A DNA stretch of 64,000 bases from Typhlomys cinereus (taxonomy: Eukaryota > Chordata > Mammalia > Rodentia > Platacanthomyidae), in assembly GCA_023101885.1 (NCBI GenBank), contig JALPQD010000403.1, positions 772,685-836,684 of the forward strand. The letters run 5' to 3'. Position numbers and translations under genes: made by a program. Below the pieces are notes generated by a model. It was not told the DNA's origin, made no database searches, and was given only the letters and a program-made list of their open reading frames with translations. Position 1 is the stretch's first letter; each line of letters opens with the position of its first letter. Below, piece after piece: positions 54,966 through 64,000 of this stretch.

Positions 54966-57900
54966 AGCTGAGATGTTTGAGGTTTTCATGGCAAAAGTGA
55001 CATAAATACACTGCTACCAGCTGCTAAGAAAAATGTCTGTGGCATGTTTTGTCCAAGCAATGGCCAAATATGTCCTTGTTGTCATCAACAAAGCTGTAAG
55101 TGGAGCAGGATTTATTAGTCAACACAGTCTTGAGACGTCTGACCTTCCTTGAGCACAGAGGAGCTGAGACCTGACTGACACACTGGGGCAGTGACCTGCT
55201 GCTACTTTCTTTCACCGACCTGTATTTTCTCTCTTTTCCTAAGAAGGCATTCTTCCAGTTCCAGTTCCAAAGGAGATCCCAGCCCAGCAGGGTCTTTCCT
55301 GGCTCCCGCCACCTAAACTGAGCCCTTGTTCTCAGAAAATTAGTAGGATCTTACTCCAAAGGTATGGTACCAACTTTACCATGTCTGTCCCTAACGGGTA
55401 CCTGGAAGCTTCCCCAACTCCACTTCCTGATGTAAAGAAGGGTAGTAAGACACTGAGAGATGCTGGGCACGTTGCCCCCAGAACAGAACATCTTTCCCTC
55501 TGAACATGTCGCGGTGCACAGACCAGCATAGGCACCTGCAGAAACACACGCTCCCCTCTTTGCCTCGTCTGCTGAACCCTGTTTATCTTCCCAGAACGGA
55601 TTAAATAGCAGAATGTTTGCAGCCTTGTAGGGGAGTGCATGCCAGACACCACATCCCTTCCTGCCTGCTGGGACCAAGGCATTCCGCTGCATTTCCCTAG
55701 CGGGTGTGGCCTGCAGCAATTCCCAGGCAAAGCTGACTGCATGAAAGAAAGTGAATTAAGAGGATGGTGACCAGCAGTGTAGGCTAAAGTCCAGACAAGA
55801 GCAATCTAGCCACACTCTGGTTCCAGTCTCTTCAGAAGGGTCATAGCAATGTGTCTATGTTATGCTAGAATGATACACTGATACTCCTAACAGTTGACAC
55901 CTTGCTCTACCAACCTGTCACTGAGAAGTGCAAGGTCGCTTGGGGCCACGGTGCCAAAGACTCAAATCCCAGTGGCATTTTCCACAACTCACAGTAAAAT
56001 TGATGTTGACTGGGCTGAATTACCTCCCCATGGCTCTATTTTTCATATTGCATATTAAAAAAAGATGCAATATAAAATTTGCAACCTCACCGTATTTAGT
56101 ATTCAGTTCTGTAAAGCATTATCCACGTTTTGCACACTCTCCTGAGCTCTTTCATCTGTCCCCACTGATCCCCCTGCCCATAGTACAGGACAGCCCCCTC
56201 TTCCTTCGTCTCTTGAGGACACTAGATGGCTTCTGGATGTGGATACTGGTGGCACTTGCTGTCTTTGGAGCTTAGTTTCTCTGAGTGCCACATCCTCTAG
56301 ATTTAGCCGTGTCGTGTGAATTTCCTCTATTTTTTTTTGTATTGGAGGAAACAGAGCCTCATGTGTACCCCAAGAGTCCCCTTCTTCCCCAGACCTCTAC
56401 CTCCTCCCAACACCCTCATCTTCAAACTGGAAGGAAACCTGAATGGAATCTTCTGAATGGCTCAATATTCTTTACACTCTAAACCATGCTTATTAAAATA
56501 GGATTTTACTATATATAACAATGGCAAATGCGAGCTTAAACAAATGGACATCTCCCAGGTAATGTAAGAAGGTCAGGTTCTTCCAAAGGAAAGGAAAGAA
56601 AGAGGGTGGTCCAATCAGAGGTTGAGGATGGTCCAAGCCCCTGCCAGCTTTCAGTCTTCCAGAGAGGAAAGGTCGCTCGGGCATCTTGGAGTCCTAGGGC
56701 TCCACCCAGGCATCTGGACACGCCACTAAGAGGCGTTCCAGCCTGCTAGTTGCCAAATCCACAGGAGATATGCAGAAGAAATGCATGCTTCTCTGGAGCC
56801 CACCTGGACACTTGGATTTTGATAGAGGATGGCTGCAGATGGAGGAATACCTGCAAGGGGAGTGGCTACAAGTGAGGAGGTGATTGAAGTAGGGGAGATG
56901 ATTGCAGATGGGGGATAACTCAGGTCAAGGGATGGCTGCTAGAGGATGTTCAAGCACACTATTCACTTCCATGAATGTTTCTTTGCTCTTCCCTTTTCTG
57001 TTTCATGGAAGCTCTTGGATTTCTCCAGGCTGAGCTGGCCTCATGTCCCTGGCAGACCTGTGATTGATGCAACGTCATTGAAGTGCTGATGAAAGACAGC
57101 ATCTCCAAGGGTCGAGCACAGATAGACAAGCAGGGGTGGAAAGACCTTCCTCTGAACTCGAAATAGTCTGTCAGTCAACCCTGGAGCTCCCTCCATCACA
57201 GCTTCCCAACACCTGCAGATGAACGAGTGGGTTCTGTTATGATGTCTCAATGTAGCTTGATCCCTGGTCTCCCTCATCCCCTGTGAATCCCCCAGAGATG
57301 CACCTATGTGAGAGGCCTCTAAAGCCAACAGTCCTGTTGTTCACCTTGGTTAAAGACATGACATTAGCAAGAACCACCTGGTGGGTGGGGCAGGAGAAGT
57401 CTACTGACAAATATGATACCTCTCAAGAGGGGCAGTCTGCTACCCTCAATTAAACTCACAGCTTTAATTATGCTAAAATGATATCTCCACCCAAATATCT
57501 ATCAACAAAAGTTAGGGTGTTATTAAACAAATCCTTTCCTAATGAAGGTGGTACGCTTAAAAGTACTTTGTATAAATTATGTAAAGGGAATCTGAAACCT
57601 CTCCAGTTCTTAGGAAACTCTTCGCAAGGGTAATGGGACACACAGTATCGCACTGGGTACTTGTGCCTCTCTCTAGGGAGATGTCGACTCTGGCCTGGAC
57701 AGTTGGTCAGCATTTTTGAGGAAACCTGACCCTCTCTGTGGTCAGTTTTGTCTCTTCCTCCCCACACTCAAATTTTTGTTGAACAAATTTGCAGGGTCCT
57801 TTTCTATGATTGTTTTCTTAATAAATAGTCCGCGTGCAGTGCTTGAATTTTTCATAGTTCTATTGCACCCGAGTTCCTGAGAAAACAATGTTACAGGAGG

Positions 57901-59035
57901 AGCTGAAAACCCCAGCTAGAAATAATTGGGGAGTGAATCAGGAGCTGGTTTGATTCTTCCTCCTTGAATTCCAGGAAAGTGGGGATGTGGCACAGCCCTG
58001 CGTGGAGCAGGCGCCTGGCCGCCAGCCCAGCACACAATGGGCCTGTGATAGCATCACCGGCTCCCTTGGCGAGAGGACAATGCAAGCCACAGCCATCCAG
58101 GCCCCAAGCTCAGAGCCATGGCGGCCAACAGGACAGGCGCACTCCCGGGAATAAGGACTCAAAATAGGACCTGGCCAGGAGGTCCGAACAGCAGGTCCTG
58201 TTTTGTCAGATTTGTCAAATCATCTGCTAAGCCACTGTGCTGCCCTCTGCAGGGCGGATCCAGGGGCTGGGGAGAGACAGCCAGAGCTAGTACAGGGTCC
58301 TCTGGCAGGAACCTGAGGCCGGCAGGCAGGAGGAAGTCTGGCCTTGGACCCCTGACTCTTAACCAGACACATCTTACTTGACCCATTTCTTTCGCCAGCT
58401 TATGAGCCTACGGGTGCAATGAAGGAAATGGGAGTTCTTTGGCCACTGCGAGAAAAAGCAAGAGATGCACGGAATGAGGGTTATCTGTAGATTTCATAGG
58501 CTGAGTCCTTTCTATGAAATTGGGCAAATTCAGCTATGATAGATGATTCCAGTAACATGCGCTACAGCGTGGTCTCCTGGCATCTGGTCATCGATACGCT
58601 CTGTTTCACCTGTTACATTCTTTACTTGGAGACCCACTGGTGCTTTAAGGAGGGTCTGGGGGTTGCAGGCCTAGGTTGCATCCTTAGGAAATATGGCTGG
58701 AACTCAGGGTCAGCAAGAGCTGGTGGGAGGGACCCCACAGGTTCCGTGCTGAGCAAGCCAAGTGCTGTGGGACGGGGGTTGGATTTGGTCCTCCAAATCC
58801 CACAGTTCTGATCCTGAAACGTCTCTGCCTCTCCAAATGGATGCTTAGTACTCGAGGTTTTCCCTGTATCTATGAGGATCTGACAAGGGGAAGGTAGGAA
58901 TACTGGAAAGCAGGTTTGCTTGCTAGGACTGGAATTCCGAGAACATTCGGGGGTCACTGAGTCACCCGGTGGTACGCTGTGAAAGCAAAGAGGAGTATGT
59001 TCTTTCTCCTGTGTGCCAGCAAGTACCCAGGCACC
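54966..59035. other. Non-coding, no recognised element
   Basis: About 4 kb, GC-richer than average near 57960-58380. Frames such as 58118-58381 (with a strong GCCATGG start context) and 57468-57767 have no recognisable domain. I see no repeat family. Confidence 0.35.
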
Positions 59036-59225
59036 TCCCGTCAAAGGCAACCCGGATGAAACTCAGTGGTCAACACATGTGATGAGACTTGAAAGTAGGA
59101 GAGAAACTAGCAAGGAAGAAGAAGGATTGTAATGGGAAAGGAGGGGAGATGAGATTGGGGATTGAGGTGTTTAAATATCATAAATTCACTATATTGTGTA
59201 TGAAACATTAAAAGAAGTTTTTAAA
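59036..59225 (+). mobile_element. Rodent L1 (Lx-like) 3' end, 5'-truncated
   Basis: Homologous to 15090-15283: GGCAACCCGGATGAAACTCAGTGG at the start and TATTGTGTATGAAACATTAAAAG at the end. The poly(A) is decayed. Confidence 0.65.
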
Positions 59226-59749
59226 GTAAACTTTAAAATTGCTAACTAAAGTGAGAATCTGGACATAAACTTTTGGCTAGAATCTATTGTTCTGTAATCT
59301 TGAGCTATAATGACCTTGTCCCTCCATGTCTATTACTTGCCATATAATGTGTGTTTTCTCCCCTTTTTCTTGGTATCACCACCCAAACAGCAGGCCAGAG
59401 AGGACAAGAGATTTCTCCAGGCAGAAAGATTCCTAGGTCAAGTCTACCTCAGACTCTTCGCTGCACCACTGGTGGCTGATTTTTCATCTTTAAGCTGCTC
59501 TTTGTGTTTTAAGTTGGGTAGTTTGATAGTTCTTCTTACAGATCGGACCTGTTAGTGTGCATAGAAAGTACAACCATCGTATCTAATAGCACCTATTGAA
59601 CTTTTCATTGTAAATAAAATAATTTTTAGTCTTAAAAATCCTGCTTGGCTCATTCTCTAGTTTCCACGTTTCTTGTGGAGCTTCTCTGCCCACCTCCTCG
59701 CTGCAATCTGTTAATGGAGTTATGCAATTTGATAATTTAAACGCCATTT
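59226..59749 (+). other. Unique block with a possible terminal exon
   Basis: A pyrimidine-rich tract (59352-59370) and CAG at 59388-59390 look like a splice acceptor, and AATAAA at 59613-59618 looks like a polyadenylation signal. The 225 bp between has no ATG frame of note, so if transcribed it would be a 3' UTR or lncRNA end. Confidence 0.25.
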
Positions 59750-59767
59750 CATTTTGGGCCTATTCTT

Positions 59768-60717
59768 TTTTTTTTAAACATTTTTTATTGTCTCCGCTCA
59801 TACAAACTTAATAAGTACACCGGTTCCCTCCCTCCCTTCTCCTCCCCCCCAATCCCTCTGCTCACCCTCCCCTCACTCCTCCCTCCCCACCCCCCAGTGC
59901 CTCCCCTCCCCCAATCCCTGGAGAATCCTTTAATGTGCATGCCAAACTCTCCTCTGGATCCTCCTCTCTGATGACATACAAGGACCCAGTGGCATTTCCC
60001 TGAACCCTTTCCTTTGTTCCCCTTAAGCATAAGAACACTATTTTGGCTGTCAATCCCTTGCCTCCAAGGATCTTGGTGCCTTTAGCAAATGCTAGACTTT
60101 GTGGGGTCAATAGTGTGTTGGACATTGCGCAGGGCATGCAAAGTCCAATTATGAGTGCTTCGGCCCTAACTTGTGTGGAGTATCTTGCATATCATTGCTC
60201 CTCCCATCCTTGTGCTCTTACACTCTTACCGCCCCCTCTTCCGCAAATTTCCCTGAGCTTCAGGATGGGGAGAGATTAGGCTGGCCTAGTTCTAGGTGGT
60301 TGATATAGAGTCTCTGAAGTTCTGGATTATGGTTTGTTGATTTTCTTTTGCGGTTTTGCTGCTCCTGCAATGCCCTTCACTCCATCCTGATGGGTATTGG
60401 ATGTCACCCCCTGGCCAGAGATAAAAAGCTGTTAAACTAAAATCTTGTTATAAGAGTATATTCAAAGGTAGTTGTAGTAAAAGTAGGAAACCACAGTGAG
60501 GAAGGGGTCAATCACCCATTTGGAAAATGGTTACTTATTATCTGCCAGACTATATGCCCTCCCCTTCTGGTGAGATCACACCCCCTCAGTTGTAAATGAT
60601 CAGGAACGAAAAGTCTGTGAACTTAACCAGATGTCTCATTGTTTACTTGCAGTCCTTGATGGAGGCCTCTTTTCTCTGCTATAACATGGTCCCCTCTCTC
60701 CTTGTTTCTGGTGTGGC
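59768..60717 (-). mobile_element. 5'-truncated L1, 3' UTR only, same family as 5849-12072
   Basis: It aligns end to end with about 5862-6775 of the full-length L1, including the G-rich tract (59828-59930). An 18-bp perfect duplication, CATTTTGGGCCTATTCTT, flanks it at 59750-59767 and 60718-60735. The poly(A) side reads T9 AAACA T6 on plus, so the tail has internal changes. Truncation within the 3' UTR is typical of incomplete reverse transcription. Confidence 0.95.
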
Positions 60718-60824
60718 CATTTTGGGCCTATTCTTGATTTTTTTTTTCTAATATGGATTTTTTTTGCTTTTAGCAATTCTTTGTCATGTGTTACAATACT
60801 TTGTAAAATGACTGTCTAATAAAG

Positions 60825-60990
60825 GCACCTATTTGCAAACATGGAAGACCTGAGTTCCACCTTTCCACATGGTGGAAAGAGAGGACAAACTTGGAAAACT
60901 GTCCTCAGAGTTCCATATGTGCACACATGTGCCTCTCTCTCTCTCTTTCTCTCTCTCTCTCCCCTCCCCTCAAATAAATAAATGTTTAAA
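60825..60990 (+). mobile_element. B3/B2-like SINE
   Basis: GACCTGAGTTCCACC, CATGGTGGAAAGAGAGGACAAACTTGG, CTGTCCTCAGAGTTCCATATGTGC, a CT tract at 60935-60960 and a CAAATAAATAAATG tail follow B3-type order. Confidence 0.65.
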
Positions 60991-63028
60991 ATAAGTGTAA
61001 AAATAAAGTAAAATTAAACAATCAAGTAAATGTTTAAAAACGTTTTAGTTTTTCCTTCTTAAAGTCACATCAAGCAGTTTAGTGGAGGATAATCACTGGC
61101 ATGTGGAGGACTCATTTTAAGCTCTTTCAAGGCATGTTAACGCATGCAGTTCTTACTGTAGGGCTAAAGCATCCCACACATAAAGCTTTATCTACCTGGG
61201 GCCTCATATAGTGAGGTCTTCTAATCCCACTGGGAGAAACTCTACCATCTTCCAAACAAATATTTTCTCCCAATTCTCCCTTTCACTTTTGACTTACAGT
61301 CTCCAGGAGCTACCAATTCTCTTAGGTCACCTTTGTGTAGATGAGGTTTAGTGTTCAGCTCCAAATACACTCAACAAGATCTTCCTACATAGAGCCCCAC
61401 AAAAGTTGTCAATCTCCATGGCCTTATCACTGAAGAGTTTCATCATTTGGCTCAACATTTTCCTTCCGTTACAGCCTAGAAATAGTTTCCATGCAGAATC
61501 CAGAAAGACTTTTGCATGTTTTCTTTTTCCAGAACTGCAGTCACTTCATCTTTAACCTTGAAAGAGTTATTAGTGTTTATTTTTTCCTCCTCTGGGGAAT
61601 TAGCCCTTTGGAAATCCATCGGCTGCCATGCAGAATCATAATGCCCACATCTTCATAATGGCTGCAGAAGCCCCATGGAAGCAAAACACCTGCAGTTGTG
61701 CCTCGGGATACCTAAGTTACCAAGTGTGCAGACAAGAGCTCTATAACCATCTTTCCCATCACCCACCAGGCTATGACTGATTTATAGCAGCCACTGAAGT
61801 TCAATATGCATCCAGTGACAACACAAAATAAAATTGTGCCAGCGAATCATAATGCTGACACGCATGTGCACTTATGTCTGAGCTGAGGCTTCATATAGAG
61901 ACCAAACGTGAAGCACTTAGATTTGCAATACATTTGCTTCTGGCTTATTGCCTCTTTGAGGTTTTTCTTTTCCTTAGGAAGAAGAAGAAAATGCTATTCC
62001 AATATCTTCCAGAACAATGCAATCCCACATCAGCTTCAGACCCTGCTTGGTTACCTTGGCAAGTTTCTGATATTTCCTTTGGCATCTCTATGGCTGAATT
62101 GGGAATGTGCAAATTGAAATCAGTATTTGGATCAATGAATAACTCAGTGAAAGTATGGGAGAGTTAAGATGGAATCAGTCCAGGAAGTGGGATAAATGAA
62201 AAGAGACTGGAACTAAGCACATGACCCTCAATGAAACTCTACTTTGCATTGTTTTAGTTACTAAGCATTGTGAACTAATTTTTAGCTTCTCTAATGTGTG
62301 TTTGTCATTTATAAATTGCTTAAAACATTAGATCTTTTAGCCTCTTTCCATTTCTGATTTTAAATTTTACATTTCAAAATGTATTTTAGCAGAATTATAG
62401 TTGTCATAGAATTCACAACTCTTTCTTTTAATTTAACTCGGCATTTGTAGAACAATTTTTTAAAATTTCATCTGTTCTTAAATGTGTTAGAATTCTTGGA
62501 AGTTTTTCTATTGCTTTATTCCTTAGAAAATTCTCATTCATATATTTATGCACTGTATATACTTTCTCCTTTAAGTTATTTTTGTTTTGTTAATATTAGA
62601 CTTATTTTGATGCATAATATAAAGAATAAATCTAAGTTGATTTTCTTCATATTGTTACAGATTTCTCCCATCTGCTTTTTAACTGAATATCCTACATTGT
62701 TTATGGAATTATTTTATGTATTCTGATGAATCTGAAGAAAATTAATGTTCTACATCCTTTCTCTCTTTTCTTTACCCATGCTGTATTTCTTAAAAAATAA
62801 GAAAATCAATACTAAGAAAATTAATATCCCATGATTCCAATATGAGATCAATTGCTCCTTTAACATGATTTTATTAACATATAGCTCTGCACCACTATTT
62901 CTTAATTTGAGAAAATTTTATGTCCAAAAATGCTTAAAATAAAGCTGTAAAGATAAATTTACCTAAATATCAAATAGTACGCTTGTAACTACACTACATC
63001 ATTGGTCATTAAAACATCACTAAAGTAT
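60991..63028. other. Non-coding, AT-rich after 62200
   Basis: The 97-codon frame at 61874-62167 has no recognisable domain. 62200-63000 is strongly AT-rich and may contain old L1 that I cannot align by eye. Confidence 0.4.
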
Positions 63029-63126
63029 GGCATGCAATAGTATAGACAAAATTCCTCAATATGAGCATAAGTTAAATGGCATGCAATAGTATAGACAAAA
63101 TTCCTCAATATGAGCATAAGTTAAAT
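63029..63126. repeat. Perfect 49-bp tandem duplication
   Basis: 63029-63077 and 63078-63126 are identical 49-base units, directly adjacent. No third unit and no simple-repeat content, so it is a single recent duplication event or an assembly artefact. Confidence 0.97.
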
Positions 63127-63789
63127 TGACAGAATGCATTGTTCTCTGTGTAAAACTGTGCCCTTATACAATATATGCATATACTGAATCATTCATTTAG
63201 CAATTCCTTATGATGCTTCCACTATGGACCAAGGACTATGTGGAGTGCAGAGGTTATAGCTTTCAACAAAGCATGTGCAATTCCCTGGAAATGTAGAAGC
63301 CCTGCGATCTCTCAGTGCAGGAAAGCCTGGGATAAGATGAGCTAGCTCACTGCACAATCCTGCCGTTTCCGGAATTTTGCAATCTGGTCATTAAACATAA
63401 CGACCTTGTAGTTAGCTATCATGAGACCATTTTACAGCACTTCAGGACTCAGCCAAACTGCTAAGATTTATTATGTTGGTGAACATTTAACAGACCATTA
63501 CTGGGGAAGTCAAACTATATAGAGAGAGGGTTTTATATACATGTTACATACATTTGCATATATATATATATAAGTTTGGTAATGAATAAATCATGCATTA
63601 AAGAAATTAAGTGATGCGATGTAAGTGACTAAACAGTTACTTTAAGATCAAGGAGGTTGATGACTGAGATCAGAGGGACTGGTGACAGAGATATGTATGG
63701 GTGTGCATGAATCTTATAGACAGGTGACTCCAAAATAACTTAGAAGGGCCAAGCCAGTAGTCAAGTCCTTCATCCTTTTTTAATTTTTT
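63127..63789. other. Non-coding; (TA)n at about 63557-63573
   Basis: A short TA microsatellite, otherwise nothing recognised. Confidence 0.45.
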
Positions 63790-64000
63790 TCAGGTGTATT
63801 TGTGTGTGGGGGTACATGTATAAGTATCCATGTTTGTAAGTGTGTGGGTACGTGTGTGCCTGAGCACACATGCTTATGGGTATACCTGTCTGTGGAGGTC
63901 CAAGGGTTCTATTGGGAATCATCCTTGATCATTGTTCCACATTATTATTTTAAGGCAGGGTCTCTAATGAAATCTGTTGGGCACCATTAGGAATATTCAG
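63790..64000 (-). mobile_element. B4-type SINE, cut by window end
   Basis: A TG-rich tract (63795-63870), then GTCTGTGGAGGTCCAAGG and a TTTTAAGGCAGGGTCTCTAATG block, the reversed tail-to-B1 part of a B4 element as at 25800-26185. The head would lie beyond 64000. Confidence 0.55.

Noticed and set aside
58118..58381. 87-codon frame with a strong GCCATGG start context
   Set aside because: The start context alone is weak evidence. The sequence is GC-rich, has no domain, and the antisense frame is open as well.

Overview
This is mammalian nuclear DNA, almost certainly from a rodent. It carries LINE-1 elements, B1 (7SL-derived) fragments, B2/B4-type tRNA-headed SINEs ending in CA repeats and AATAAA-rich tails, MaLR and ERVL-type solo LTRs, ancient MIR, L1M and Tigger fragments, and many CA and CT microsatellites. 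B2/B4-type SINEs point to the mouse-like rodent clade (muroids plus jerboa relatives). The youngest SINE and L1 are not ones I recognise from house mouse or rat. The species is inference. I found no convincing host protein-coding exon, tRNA, rRNA, bacterial-type operon or CRISPR array in the 64 kb, so the window reads as intergenic or deep intronic sequence.

The main object is a full-length LINE-1 on the minus strand at 5849-12072, flanked by a perfect 16-bp target-site duplication. It has a short CpG-rich 5' UTR containing a consensus splice donor, an intact 356-codon ORF1 and a 50-bp spacer. ORF2 still has every endonuclease catalytic residue, the FADD polymerase motif and the C-terminal Cys/His motif, but it is split by two single-base indels and one short deletion. 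A 3' UTR with a strongly G-rich tract and a poly(A) tail follow. A second, 5'-truncated copy of the same family lies at 59768-60717 with an 18-bp duplication.

Left part (1-5832): a 31-bp minisatellite at the window edge runs straight into an ancient L1, and its repeat unit looks like an amplified piece of that L1. A young SINE, a solo LTR with a perfect 5-bp duplication, an MLT2-like LTR and a Tigger-like fragment follow. Middle (12-32 kb): an ancient L1 at 14190-17330 is interrupted by an older rodent L1 3' end and a B1. After it come two more copies of the solo-LTR family, L1M pieces on both strands, and several SINEs including one nested in L1M with its duplication. Right part (32-64 kb): B4 SINEs, nested MaLR LTRs, a 500-bp CA-rich G-poor tract, a 300-bp polypyrimidine tract, a MIR, an MLT2-like LTR, the best-preserved young SINE, and a 49-bp perfect tandem duplication.

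There is no gene network to reconstruct beyond the retrotransposon machinery: ORF1 protein and ORF2 protein act in cis on L1 RNA and in trans on SINE RNAs. Several repeat-free blocks (22.2-22.6, 33.3-33.8, 41.1-41.4 and 54.3-54.6 kb) could be conserved regulatory DNA, but only cross-species alignment can decide that. Family names for old repeats come from recognising consensus-like wording by eye, not from a database search.
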